Assembly: GCF_014196335.1 (NCBI RefSeq)
Contig: NZ_JACIDM010000002.1
Location: 1 to 64,000 of the forward strand
Length of the DNA: 64,000 nucleotides
Source: Brevundimonas lenta
GTDB lineage: Bacteria; Pseudomonadota; Alphaproteobacteria; Caulobacterales; Caulobacteraceae
Direction: 5' to 3'
The notes beneath the pieces are model-generated. The model was not told where the DNA came from and ran no database searches. It saw only the letters and a program-made list of their open reading frames with translations. The position numbers and the translations under genes were made by a program. The first letter of the stretch is position 1; every line of letters starts with the position of its first letter. Below are positions 24,071 through 32,870 of this stretch, in pieces.

Positions 24071-25888
24071 ATGGTGGAATCCGACGGCATCGGCAAGCCG
24101 ACAGGCAACGATCCGGATTCCGGCGAGGCCGCGCAGGCCCTGCGCGCGATTCTGCAGACCCAGTACCTGCGCTATCTGATCATCGCCAGCTGGGCGGTCG
24201 GCCTGCTGGCCACCGTGGGCTGGACCGCCGCGACCCTGTGGTTCGTCGGCACCCTGGCCGCCGGCGCCCTGCGCGGCGCCGTCGAAAAGCGCATCAGCCA
24301 GCGGGTCGGCACCGGCTGGGGCCTGGTGTTCCCGGCGGTGGCGACCGCCACGACCTCGGCCTGGGCGACCGCGCCCGTGTTGGCCTGGTTCTCGGGCGCC
24401 GAATTCGGTCACTCGCTCGCCATGGCCCTGCTGGTCGCCGGCTACGTGCTGGTGTTCGCCCAGCTGCGCAGTTCGCCACGCCAGGCCATTGTAATTTCGT
24501 CGCCGTACGGCGTCGCCGCCCTGATCATCGCCGCCAGCCTGTGGGGCTCGCCCGAGTTCTGGCAGTTCATCGCCGTGATCCCGTTCACGGCCGCCGGCCT
24601 GTTCGTGCTGGTGACCATGACCATGCTGCGGGAAGAGCGTATCCGCGCCTTCCAGGAGCATCAGGCGCACCTGATCGAAGAGCTGGAGTCGGCGCGCGAC
24701 CGCGCCAACGCCGCCAACGACGCCAAGTCCAACTTCCTCGGCGTCATCTCGCACGAACTGCGCACGCCCATGAACGGCGTCCTCGGCGCGGCCCAGCTGT
24801 TGAGCGCCACGCGCCTTGAGCCGACCCAGCGCGAGTATCTGACGATCATCCGCAACTCGGGCGACAACCTGCTCAGCCTGCTGAACGACATCCTCGACAT
24901 GACCAAGATCGAGGCCGGCAAGATGACCTTCGAGATCGTCGATGTGGCCGTCGATGATCTGCACAAGCGGGTGACCGGCCCGTTCCAGGCCCAGGCCGAG
25001 GCCAAGGGCCTGATCTTCACGGTCCATCGCGAGGGCGATGTGCCGGCCGTCGTACGCGGCGATCCGCTGCGCGTCTGCCAGGTCGTACACAACCTGCTGT
25101 CCAACGCCGTGAAGTTCACCGACGGCGGCGAGATCGTCTACACGGTCCGCGGCGAGCGGCTGGAGGATGACCGGGTCCGCTTCGAATTCGCTGTCAGGGA
25201 TTCCGGCGCCGGCATCGCCCCGGAAGACCTGGAGCGCCTGTTCCAGCCCTTCACCCAGGTCGACGCCTCGTCGACGCGCCGTTTCGGCGGCACGGGCCTG
25301 GGCCTGACCATCTCGCGGCGCATGGCCAACATCATGGGCGGCGACATCACCGTCGAATCCACGGTGGGCGAGGGCTCGACCTTCACCTTCACTGTCGAGG
25401 CCGACGTGGTTCAATGGGACCGCGAGGAAGAGGCCGAAGCGATCGTCGCCGAGGTAGAGGGCGGCCAGAGCCTGAGCGTTCTGGTGGTCGAGGATCACCC
25501 GGTGAACCGCATGATCCTGGAAGCCTGGATGAACTCGGCCGGCCACACCTCGGCCAACGCCGAGAACGGCCAGATCGCCATCGACGCCGCCGAAGGCCAG
25601 CGCTTCGACCTGATCATCATGGACGTGAACATGCCCGTGATGGACGGCCTGACGGCGACGCGGGCGATCCGCGCCGGCGAAGGCCTGAACCGCGACACGC
25701 CGATCGTCGTGCTGTCGGCCTCGGCCCGGACCGAGGACCATCAGGCCGGTCTGGACGCGGGCGCCGACGCCTATCTGAACAAGCCGATCGATTTCGCGGC
25801 CCTGGCCATGGTGATGAACCGGGTCGGCGCGGGCCGGGCCGGTGTCGGCTCGCTGGTCCGCCAGACGGACGCTGCCGAAGCGGCCTGA
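24071..25888 (+). CDS. Membrane-bound hybrid sensor histidine kinase with receiver domain
   Basis: The 605-residue protein has five or six N-terminal transmembrane helices (about 35-185) with no large sensory loop. A HisKA dimerisation box follows (NFLGVISHELRTPMNGV, phospho-His near 228), then the HATPase_c boxes (N: HNLLSNAVKFT; G1: RDSGAGI; G2: GGTGLGLTI), then a C-terminal REC domain (about 475-590, phospho-Asp in DLIIMDVNMPVMDG, Lys in LNKPI). ATG 24071 is used; a TTG at 24047 is in frame. No response regulator is adjacent, so it feeds a phosphorelay elsewhere. Confidence 0.93.
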   Translation: MVESDGIGKPTGNDPDSGEAAQALRAILQTQYLRYLIIASWAVGLLATVGWTAATLWFVGTLAAGALRGAVEKRISQRVGTGWGLVFPAVATATTSAWATAPVLAWFSGAEFGHSLAMALLVAGYVLVFAQLRSSPRQAIVISSPYGVAALIIAASLWGSPEFWQFIAVIPFTAAGLFVLVTMTMLREERIRAFQEHQAHLIEELESARDRANAANDAKSNFLGVISHELRTPMNGVLGAAQLLSATRLEPTQREYLTIIRNSGDNLLSLLNDILDMTKIEAGKMTFEIVDVAVDDLHKRVTGPFQAQAEAKGLIFTVHREGDVPAVVRGDPLRVCQVVHNLLSNAVKFTDGGEIVYTVRGERLEDDRVRFEFAVRDSGAGIAPEDLERLFQPFTQVDASSTRRFGGTGLGLTISRRMANIMGGDITVESTVGEGSTFTFTVEADVVQWDREEEAEAIVAEVEGGQSLSVLVVEDHPVNRMILEAWMNSAGHTSANAENGQIAIDAAEGQRFDLIIMDVNMPVMDGLTATRAIRAGEGLNRDTPIVVLSASARTEDHQAGLDAGADAYLNKPIDFAALAMVMNRVGAGRAGVGSLVRQTDAAEAA

Positions 25889-26025
25889 CGGTCGCGCAAC
25901 AATCGCGTTCGAAAGGCGGCCGCCGTCTGAACGGCAGGTGATCACAACCATTCAGACCCGGCTCAAGGGCCGGGCTCCAGATTGCAGGCAAGTCGAACTT
26001 CTTCGGCCGCATCTGGAGACAGACC

Positions 26026-26523
26026 ATGAAAAAGGTTCTCACCGCAGCCATCGCCGCCACGCTCGCCCTGGGCTCGGTCGGCGTGGCGTCCGCCGCCGAA
26101 GCCCAATCGCGCGGCCACGATCGCTATGAACAGCGTCAGGATCGCCGAGACGACCGCAACGATCGCCGAGAGTACCGTCAGGACGACCGCAACGACCGTC
26201 GCGAATATCGTCAGAACGCCCGGGACGATCGCCGCGAATATCGTCAGGAGCAGCGCCAGTACGCCCGCTGGCAGCAGGCCCAACGCCGCTACGACGCCGG
26301 TCGCTACTATGCGCCGCGCGGCTACCAGGTCCGCACCTGGTCCTATGGCCAGCGGATGCCGTCCTACTACCGCAGCAACCAGTACGTCGTGCGCGACTAC
26401 GGCCGCTACGGCCTGCGCCAGCCGCCCCATGGCTACCAGTACGTGCGCAGCGGCAATGACGTGGTCATGACCGCCATCGCCACCGGCCTGATCACCGCGG
26501 TTATCGCCGGCATGTTCAACTAG
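26026..26523 (+). CDS. RcnB-like periplasmic protein with RREYRQ repeats
   Basis: The 165-residue exported protein (signal cleaved after about residue 24-26) carries three tandem repeats of the type DRNDRREYRQ between residues 40 and 75, highly rich in Asp, Arg and Gln. The C-terminal RcnB domain follows (YVVRDYGRYGLRQPPHGYQYVRSGNDVVMTAIATGLITAVI, about 122-163). RcnB members help nickel/cobalt homeostasis in E. coli, but many alphaproteobacterial members are only general envelope proteins. It is monocistronic with a terminator. Confidence 0.82.
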   Translation: MKKVLTAAIAATLALGSVGVASAAEAQSRGHDRYEQRQDRRDDRNDRREYRQDDRNDRREYRQNARDDRREYRQEQRQYARWQQAQRRYDAGRYYAPRGYQVRTWSYGQRMPSYYRSNQYVVRDYGRYGLRQPPHGYQYVRSGNDVVMTAIATGLITAVIAGMFN

Positions 26524-26576
26524 ACCGAACGATCCGGGAGGCGGACCCCTCCCATCGCCGCCCGGGTCGGGGCGCG

Positions 26577-26606
26577 ACGCCCCGGAGGGAGACCTCCGGG
26601 GCGTTT
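26577..26606 (+). terminator. Terminator after the RcnB-like gene
   Basis: ACGCCCCGGAGG and CCTCCGGGGCGT form a 12-base perfect stem with a GAGA loop. The following T run is short (TTT), so termination may be leaky toward the ligase gene that begins at 26642. Confidence 0.7.
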
Positions 26607-26641
26607 GCGCGTTTGGGGAGCCTGTGTCCCCATGAGGTCCG

Positions 26642-28336
26642 ATGCGCGCCTTCGCCGAACTGCTGGACCGCCTTTCGCTGACGGGGTCGCGCAATGCGAA
26701 GCTGGTCCTGCTGCGCGACTATCTTCGAGCCACGCCCGATCCGGACCGGGGCTGGGCCCTGGCGTCCCTGACCGGCGAACTGGTGTTCGACGCCGCCAAG
26801 CCGGCGATGATCCGCAAGGCGGTCGAGGCGCGGGTCGATCCGGTCCTGTTCGGCTGGTCCTACGACTACGTCGGCGACCTGGCCGAGACCGTCGCCCTGA
26901 TTTGGCCGGCCGATCGCGATCACCGCCCCAACCGCGAGCCCGAGTTGGGCGAGGTGGTCGAGGCCCTGCGCACCGCCGGCCGGGGCGAGGTGAGGGGGCT
27001 GCTGGAGGGCTGGCTGGACGCGCTGGAGCCCAAGGCGCGCTGGGCGCTGCTGAAACTGATGACGGGCGGGCTGCGCGTCGGGCTGTCGGCGCGACTGGCG
27101 AAGACGGCGGCGGCGATGATGCGGCCGGCGGCGGTCAGCGAACCGCCCGATCCTGACGGCGGCGAGGTCGTGACGGCGCTGGAGCCGGTCGACGTATCGG
27201 ACATCGAGGAGATCTGGCACGCCCTGACGCCGCCCTATGCCGACCTGTTCGCCTGGCTGGAGGGGCGGGCCGAACGCCCGAGCGGCGACGCGCCAGGCCG
27301 GTTCCGGCCGGTCATGCTGGCGGTGGCCATCGACGAGGCCGTGGATTTCGAGCGGCTGGACCCGGCCGACTACGCCGCCGAATGGAAATGGGACGGCATC
27401 CGCGTGCAGGCGGTGCGCGAGGACGGGGTCGAGAAACTCTACTCCCGCACCGGCGACGAGATTTCGGGCGCCTTTCCCGACGTCATGGCCGGCCTGACGT
27501 TCGAGGGGGCGATCGACGGCGAACTGGTGGTCTGGCGAGACGGGATGGTGGCGCCGTTCGGCGACCTGCAGCAGCGGCTGAACCGCAAGGCGGTCGATGC
27601 GAAGACGATGGCGGCGCATCCGGCGGCCATCGTCGCCTACGACATCCTGGCCCGTGACGGCGATGACCTGCGGGGGCTTGCGCTCGCGGAACGTCGCGCA
27701 AGGCTGGAAGCCGTGACCGCGAACGGCGGCGATCGCCTGCATCTTTCGCCCATCGTCAGCTACTCGACCTGGGAGGAACTGGGTCGGCTCCGCGCCGATC
27801 CGCCGGTCGGGGCGGCGGCCGAAGGGCTGATGCTGAAGCGCTGGGACAGCCCCTACCTGGCCGGGCGTCCGAAGGGGCCGTGGTTCAAGTGGAAGCGCGA
27901 TCCGCATGTCATCGACGCGGTGCTGATGTACGCCCAGCGCGGGCACGGCAAACGCTCCAGCTTCTATTCCGACTACACCTTCGGCGTCTGGACGGAGGAG
28001 GGGGTGCTCACCCCGGTCGGCAAGGCCTATTTCGGCTTCACCGACGAGGAGTTGAAGCAACTCGACAAGTTCGTCCGCGACCACACGATCGAGCGGTTCG
28101 GCCCGGTGCGGTCGGTCCGGGCGGATCGTGATTTCGGCCTGGTGCTGGAGGTCGCCTTCGAGGGGCTGCAGCGCTCGACGCGGCACAAGTCGGGGGTGGC
28201 GATGCGCTTCCCGCGGGTCAGCCGCATCCGCTGGGACAAACCTGCCCGCGAGGCCAATACCCTCGACGACGTCATGGATCTGCTGGACGCGATCGAGAGC
28301 GGCGGCGGCCGGGTGGCGAAGCCGCTCCAGGCGTAG
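26642..28336 (+). CDS. ATP-dependent DNA ligase (PP_1105/cisplatin-damage type)
   Basis: The 564-residue ligase has an N-terminal DNA-binding domain (about 1-215), the nucleotidyltransferase motif I EWKWDGIRVQ with the adenylated Lys, motif III (SRTGDEISGAFPDV), motif IV (EGAIDGELVVW), motif V (AEGLMLKRWDSPYL...GPWFKWKRD) and a C-terminal OB fold. The length and layout fit the TIGR04120 family, normally encoded with a DEXH helicase (Lhr-like), an exonuclease and a phosphoesterase. None of those partners is adjacent; the next gene is an MscS channel. Its likely role is DNA repair rather than replication. Confidence 0.92.
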   Translation: MRAFAELLDRLSLTGSRNAKLVLLRDYLRATPDPDRGWALASLTGELVFDAAKPAMIRKAVEARVDPVLFGWSYDYVGDLAETVALIWPADRDHRPNREPELGEVVEALRTAGRGEVRGLLEGWLDALEPKARWALLKLMTGGLRVGLSARLAKTAAAMMRPAAVSEPPDPDGGEVVTALEPVDVSDIEEIWHALTPPYADLFAWLEGRAERPSGDAPGRFRPVMLAVAIDEAVDFERLDPADYAAEWKWDGIRVQAVREDGVEKLYSRTGDEISGAFPDVMAGLTFEGAIDGELVVWRDGMVAPFGDLQQRLNRKAVDAKTMAAHPAAIVAYDILARDGDDLRGLALAERRARLEAVTANGGDRLHLSPIVSYSTWEELGRLRADPPVGAAAEGLMLKRWDSPYLAGRPKGPWFKWKRDPHVIDAVLMYAQRGHGKRSSFYSDYTFGVWTEEGVLTPVGKAYFGFTDEELKQLDKFVRDHTIERFGPVRSVRADRDFGLVLEVAFEGLQRSTRHKSGVAMRFPRVSRIRWDKPAREANTLDDVMDLLDAIESGGGRVAKPLQA

Positions 28337-28392
28337 CGCCGAAATGCCGGGGCCGGGGTTCCAATCCGGCCGCCAGGCGTTAGACCCGGCTC

Positions 28393-29277
28393 ATGATCCA
28401 AGCTTCAGCGCCACCCTCCTACGATTTCGGCGAACTGCCGCCCCTGAGCTTCGACGCGGCGGTGGCCGCCAAGATGGTCGACATGTTCGGCGATCTGGCG
28501 GTGAACCTGACCATCGCCGCCCTGACCCTGGGCGCAGCGTGGTTCGTGGCCCGGTGGACGTCGCAGTTGGTGGTGCGGGCGCTGGGACGGCTGAAGTCCA
28601 GCCGCCACGACGCGACTCTGCCGGGGTTCCTCGGCGCCCTGGTGCGCTGGACCATCCTGATCATGGGTCTGATCATGGTGCTGCAGCGCCTCGGCGTGCA
28701 GACGACCTCGATCATCGCCGTCCTGGGCGCGGCGTCCCTGGCTATCGGCCTGGCGTTGCAAGGGGCGCTGTCGAACGTTGCGGCCGGCGTGTTGCTGCTG
28801 ATCCTGCGGCCTTACCGTGTGGGCGATCAGGTCGAGATCGGGCCCTACCAGGGCGTGGTGAAGCGGCTGGACCTGTTCATCACCGAGATCGCCACCTTCG
28901 ACAATCGCCGGGTCACCGCCCCGAACGCCAAGATCCTGGGCGACTTCATCGTCACCCGGACGGCCTATCGCCGCCGGCGCATCGATGCGGTCTTCAACGT
29001 CCGCTACGACACCGACCTCGACAAGGCGTTCAAGGTCCTGGTCAAGACCGCCGAGGGCATTACGGACGTTCTGGACGACCCGGCGCCGACGGCGGAGATC
29101 ACCGCCTTCAAGGACAATGTGGTCGAGATCAGCTTGCACGCCTGGGTGAAGACGTCAGACTATTCGACGGCCAAGCCGGACGTGATCCTGGCCGCCAAGC
29201 GCGCGCTGGATCGAGCCGGCATCGTGCTTCCCAACATCTATCAGGCCGGCACCACCGCGCCGGCCGCCGCGGACTGA
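28393..29277 (+). CDS. MscS family mechanosensitive ion channel
   Basis: The 294-residue protein has three membrane helices. TM3 has the MscS pore motif GAASLAIGLALQGALSNVAAGVLLLILRPYRVGDQVEIG (Ala/Gly packing residues, about 110-150). The cytoplasmic beta domain (about 150-195) and C-terminal alpha/beta domain follow. Length is that of E. coli MscS (286). It opens under membrane tension during hypo-osmotic shock. It is followed after three bases by the threonine aldolase gene, so the two are likely co-transcribed, although no functional link is known. Confidence 0.92.
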   Translation: MIQASAPPSYDFGELPPLSFDAAVAAKMVDMFGDLAVNLTIAALTLGAAWFVARWTSQLVVRALGRLKSSRHDATLPGFLGALVRWTILIMGLIMVLQRLGVQTTSIIAVLGAASLAIGLALQGALSNVAAGVLLLILRPYRVGDQVEIGPYQGVVKRLDLFITEIATFDNRRVTAPNAKILGDFIVTRTAYRRRRIDAVFNVRYDTDLDKAFKVLVKTAEGITDVLDDPAPTAEITAFKDNVVEISLHAWVKTSDYSTAKPDVILAAKRALDRAGIVLPNIYQAGTTAPAAAD

Positions 29278-29280
29278 GCC

Positions 29281-30294
29281 ATGCGTTACGACTTCGGATC
29301 CGACAACACGGCGGGCATGGCCCCGGCGGCGATTCAGGCCCTGATCGAGGCCAACGACGGCTACGCCCGCGCCTACGGGGCGGATGACGTCACCGCCCGC
29401 GCGGCCGACCAGATCCGCCGACGCCTGGATGCGGATGCGGAGATCCGTTTCGTCTTCTCCGGTACGGCCGCCAACGCCATCGCCCTGTCCATGCTGGCCT
29501 GGCCACACGAGGCGGTGCTGGCTCACCATGCCGCGCACGTGTGCACCGACGAGACCGGTGCGCCGGGCTTCTTCGGACAGGGCGTCGGCCTGATCGGCTT
29601 GCCTGGCTTCTCGGGCAAGATCGAGCCCGTCGCCTTGCGGGCGGCGCTTGACGAACCCGAGGTCGGCCATCGCCAGCCGCCGGCGGCGCTGAGCCTGACC
29701 CAGTCGACCGAGTACGGCACGGTCTACACCGAGGAAGAACTGCGGCACCTGATCGAGCCGGTGAAGCTGAAGGGCTACGGCGTGCACCTGGACGGCGCGC
29801 GCCTGGCCAATGCCGCGGCCGCCGGTTTCGACCTGACGCAGATCGCCCGTCTGGGCGTGGATATTCTGGTGTTCGGCGGCGCCAAGGCGGGCGCGAATTG
29901 CGCCGAGGCGATCGTCATGTTCGACAAGACGCTGGCCCGGCGCGTCGACAACCGGCTGAAGCAGGCCGGGCAGACGGCGTCCAAGACCCGCTTCCTCGCC
30001 GCGCCCTTCCTGGGTCTGCTGGAAACCAACGCCTGGGAGGACGGGGCGGCCCACGCCAACCTGATGGCCCAGCGGCTGGCGGATGGCGTCGTCGCCGGCA
30101 CCTCGTTCGCCCTGGCCCACCCGGTCGAGGCCAACGCGGTCTTCGTGCGCATGCCGCCGCGCGCCCATCAGCGGCTGAACGAACTGGGCTGGGCCTGTTA
30201 CCGCTTCGACGACGGGTCGGTGCGGTTCGTCTGCTCGTGGGCGACCCAGGAAGAAGCCGTGGACGAACTGCTGGCGGCCATGGTCACGCTTTAG
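29281..30294 (+). CDS. ltaE: Low-specificity L-threonine aldolase family (PLP-dependent)
   Basis: The 337-residue enzyme of the beta-eliminating lyase/aldolase fold I contains YDFGSDNTAGMAPAAIQAL at the start, FSGTAANAIAL (phosphate binding), the GVHLDGARLANAA segment with the PLP-ring Asp, and ILVFGGAKAGANCAEAIVMF with the Schiff-base Lys. It splits L-threonine or L-allo-threonine to glycine and acetaldehyde. The length is normal (333 in E. coli). The Lys context is FGGAKAG rather than the usual FGGTKNG/SLSKGL, so substrate preference may differ. Confidence 0.85.
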   Translation: MRYDFGSDNTAGMAPAAIQALIEANDGYARAYGADDVTARAADQIRRRLDADAEIRFVFSGTAANAIALSMLAWPHEAVLAHHAAHVCTDETGAPGFFGQGVGLIGLPGFSGKIEPVALRAALDEPEVGHRQPPAALSLTQSTEYGTVYTEEELRHLIEPVKLKGYGVHLDGARLANAAAAGFDLTQIARLGVDILVFGGAKAGANCAEAIVMFDKTLARRVDNRLKQAGQTASKTRFLAAPFLGLLETNAWEDGAAHANLMAQRLADGVVAGTSFALAHPVEANAVFVRMPPRAHQRLNELGWACYRFDDGSVRFVCSWATQEEAVDELLAAMVTL

Positions 30295-30330
30295 GCGTGA
30301 CAAGACACCGGTTTCCGGACATTGACGCCA

Positions 30331-30516
30331 ATGCGGCCTTCGGGTCGCGGGGGGATGTCAGGGTTGCACAAGCGTTTGACGAGGGACCGCTGGCCGGACG
30401 TCATGGCCCGGCTGGCTGAGGTGTATCGCGAAGTCGAGCGCGAGCCCGTTCCCGAGCGCTTCCTTAAACTGATCGAGCGCCTGTCGGCCGAGGCCGATCC
30501 CGCGGACGCCGACTGA
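30331..30516 (+). CDS. NepR-like anti-sigma factor (orphan)
   Basis: This 61-residue protein has the NepR core: a first helix WPDVMARLAEVYREVE, then EREPVPERFLKLIERL (EPVPxRFxxLLxxL is the NepR family hallmark), then an acidic tail. NepR holds the ECF sigma factor EcfG inactive until phosphorylated PhyR captures it. No phyR, ecfG or PhyK-type kinase is in the window, so it is an orphan or paralogue. The start is uncertain (ATG 30331, ATG 30355, TTG 30322; no good Shine-Dalgarno). A minus-strand EcfG-type promoter at 30592-30616 would transcribe through it in antisense. Confidence 0.65.
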   Translation: MRPSGRGGMSGLHKRLTRDRWPDVMARLAEVYREVEREPVPERFLKLIERLSAEADPADAD

Positions 30517-30591
30517 ACCACCCCAGCGCTTCGCTACGATTTCAGGCAGCTGATTTCGCCCGTCGTCCCATGGTCGGAACGACGGAATTCA

Positions 30592-30616
30592 AACGGTTGC
30601 GTCTGACCCCCGTTCC
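30592..30616 (-). promoter_or_regulatory. EcfG-type general stress promoter, minus strand
   Basis: On the minus strand GGAAC (30616-30612), a 16-base spacer and CGTT (30595-30592) match the alphaproteobacterial EcfG consensus exactly. Transcription would run leftward from about 30585. The only thing there is the NepR-like gene, read in antisense; no convincing minus-strand CDS is found down to the end of the aldolase gene. Confidence 0.6.
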
Positions 30617-30639
30617 TGTGTCGGAGGGCTGACACACGG

Positions 30640-30665
30640 GGAACGGAAGGCCGGGACTGGCGGTT
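30640..30665 (+). promoter_or_regulatory. EcfG-type general stress promoter of egtBD
   Basis: GGAAC (30640-30644), a 17-base spacer and GGTT (30662-30665) fit the EcfG pattern GGAAC-N16/17-xGTT. The start of transcription would be near 30672, about 40 bases before the egtBD ATG. It stands back to back with the minus-strand EcfG-type promoter, 24 bases away. Confidence 0.55.
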
Positions 30666-30713
30666 ACCGTGACGCCGCCCCATTTCCCGGGACCACGGCG
30701 GGGGAGCGAATGC

Positions 30714-32864
30714 ATGAACGTCCACTCGCGGGTGACATCGGTCGCGCAGGACGACATCGAAGCCTTCCGGCGCGTCCGCGCCGCGATGCCCGACCTGGCC
30801 CGAAGCCTGTCGGCGGAAGATCTCGCGGCCCAGTCCATGGCGGACTGCAGCCCGGGCAAATGGCACCTGGCGCATTCCAGCTGGTTCTTCGAGGCGATGA
30901 TCCTGTCCGGCGAGCCGGGCTACCAGCCGGTCGATCCGATCTTCCAGACCCTGTTCAACAGTTACTATGAGGCCCTGGGCGAGCGCGTCGCGCGGCCCGA
31001 GCGCGGATTGATGACGCGGCCGTCGCTGGACGAGGTGCTGGCCTACCGCCGCGAAATCGACCGCCGCATGGTCGCCTGGCTGGAAGAGGGCAGGGCGGAC
31101 GAGCGCACCGGCTATTTGTTCACCCTCGGCCTGCATCACGAGCAGCAGCATCAGGAGCTGTTCCTGATGGACATCCTGAACCTGATGTCGCGTTCGCCGC
31201 TGAATCCGGCGGCCTGGACCGAGGAGCCTCGCGCCGGAAAGGTCGAGCCGATGCGCGGCGGCCGGCTGCGATTTGACGGTGGTCTGGTCGAAATCGGTCA
31301 CGGGGACGGGGCGTTCGCCTTCGACAACGAGGCCCCCGCCCATCGCGTCTGGCTGGAGCCCTATGCGCTGTCGGCCGATCTGGTCACCAACGGCGAGTGG
31401 ATCGCGTTCATCGAGGATGGCGGTTACGCGCGGCCCGAGCTCTGGCTCTCGGATGGATGGGCGACCGTGCAGGCCGAGGGCTGGGACGCACCGCTCTACT
31501 GGCGACGTGAGGCGGATGGCTGGAATGCGATGACCCTGGCCGGGCGGCGTCCCGTCGATCCGACGGCGCCCGTGCGGCACCTTAGCCTGTACGAGGCCGA
31601 CGCCTTTGCGCGATGGGCCGGCGGCCGGCTGCCGACCGAGGCGGAGTGGGAGCACGCTGTGCGCTCGCAGGGTGACGCCCTGTCGAACGCGTTCGGCGAG
31701 GTCTGGCAGTGGACGGCCTCGGCCTACGCGCCCTATCCGGGCTTCCGCCCGACCGAGGGCACGGCGTCCGAGTACAACGGCAAGTTCATGGCCAACCAGG
31801 CGGTGCTGCGCGGGTCGTCGTTCGCGACGCCCGAGGGCCATGCGCGCGTGACCTACCGCAACTTCTTCTATCCGCATCAGCGGTGGCCGTTCACCGGCCT
31901 GCGCCTGGCCTTCGAAGCAGCGGAGACGACCGTGACCGATGGCGACGAGACGGTGGGCTTCCGTTCTGACCTGCTGGCCGGGCTGAAGGCGTCGCCGAAA
32001 AACGCCTCGCCGAAATGGTTCTACGACGCCGAGGGATCGCGCCTGTTCGAAGAGATCACGCGCCTGCCGGAATATTATCCGACGCGCCAGGAGGCGGCGC
32101 TGCTCCGCGAGGTCGCGCCGGACTGGGCGCGACGGTTCGGGGACGCGGTGCTGGTCGAGTTCGGCTCAGGGGCCAGCGAGAAGACCCGTATCGTCCTGGA
32201 CGCCGCGCCCGATCTCGCCGGCTATGTGCCCATCGACATCAGCCCCGCCGCGCTGGACGCCGCGGCCGCCCGGATCGATGAAGCCTACCCCCGCCTGGCC
32301 GTCACCCCCGTGGTAGGGGACTTCCTGCACCTGAATGCGCTGCCGCCCGAGGTCGCGGCCGGACGTCGGGTCGGCTTCTTCCCGGGATCGACGATCGGCA
32401 ATCTGTCGCCGGACGAGGCCGTCGCCTTCCTGAAAGGCGCGCGCGAACTGTTGGGCGAGGGTGCGTTGTTCGTGCTCGGCGTGGATCTGGTGAAGGCGCC
32501 GTCGGTCCTGATCGCCGCCTACGACGACGCCCGCGGCGTGACCGCCGCCTTCAACCGCAACCTGCTGGTCCGCGCCAATCGCGAACTGGGCGCCGACTTC
32601 GACCTCGGCGCCTTCCGGCACCGGGCCGTGTGGAACGCCGGGGCGTCGCGCATGGAGATGCATCTGGAGGCCGGCCGCGACATGACGGTGCGGATCGGCG
32701 ACGAACGGATCGCCTTCGCGCGCGGCGAAACCATTCACACCGAGAACTCGCGGAAATTCACCGAGGCGTCCGTGCGCGATCTCGCCGCCGCCGCCGGCTG
32801 GCGGGTCGCCGACTTCCGCAGCGGTCCGGCGCCGTCCGTCGCGCTGGCGCTTCTCGAAGCCTGA
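30714..32864 (+). CDS. EgtB-EgtD fusion, ergothioneine biosynthesis
   Basis: The 716-residue protein joins two enzymes. Residues 1-402 are EgtB: a DinB_2 domain with H51 and the HX3HXE iron motif at H142/H146/E148, then the FGE-sulfatase (formylglycine-generating-like) domain (about 185-400, RLPTEAEWEHA, RGSSFATP, NFFYPHQRWPFTGLRLA). Residues 413-716 are EgtD (FRSDLLAGLKASPK, PEYYPTRQEAALL, the SAM loop VEFGSGASEKTR, GFFPGSTIGNLSP). EgtD trimethylates histidine to hercynine, EgtB forms the C-S bond. The frame runs without a stop through the ~10-residue linker near 31920-31950. No egtC or egtE was seen. GGGGAG supports ATG 30714 over an in-frame GTG at 30669. Confidence 0.92.
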   Translation: MNVHSRVTSVAQDDIEAFRRVRAAMPDLARSLSAEDLAAQSMADCSPGKWHLAHSSWFFEAMILSGEPGYQPVDPIFQTLFNSYYEALGERVARPERGLMTRPSLDEVLAYRREIDRRMVAWLEEGRADERTGYLFTLGLHHEQQHQELFLMDILNLMSRSPLNPAAWTEEPRAGKVEPMRGGRLRFDGGLVEIGHGDGAFAFDNEAPAHRVWLEPYALSADLVTNGEWIAFIEDGGYARPELWLSDGWATVQAEGWDAPLYWRREADGWNAMTLAGRRPVDPTAPVRHLSLYEADAFARWAGGRLPTEAEWEHAVRSQGDALSNAFGEVWQWTASAYAPYPGFRPTEGTASEYNGKFMANQAVLRGSSFATPEGHARVTYRNFFYPHQRWPFTGLRLAFEAAETTVTDGDETVGFRSDLLAGLKASPKNASPKWFYDAEGSRLFEEITRLPEYYPTRQEAALLREVAPDWARRFGDAVLVEFGSGASEKTRIVLDAAPDLAGYVPIDISPAALDAAAARIDEAYPRLAVTPVVGDFLHLNALPPEVAAGRRVGFFPGSTIGNLSPDEAVAFLKGARELLGEGALFVLGVDLVKAPSVLIAAYDDARGVTAAFNRNLLVRANRELGADFDLGAFRHRAVWNAGASRMEMHLEAGRDMTVRIGDERIAFARGETIHTENSRKFTEASVRDLAAAAGWRVADFRSGPAPSVALALLEA

Positions 32865-32870
32865 AACGAC

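Noticed and set aside
30291..30521. A 76-residue minus-strand frame under the minus-strand EcfG-type promoter
   Set aside because: It has a GTG start without ribosome-binding site, a Ser/Arg-rich composition and full overlap with the NepR-like gene, so an antisense RNA is more likely than a protein.
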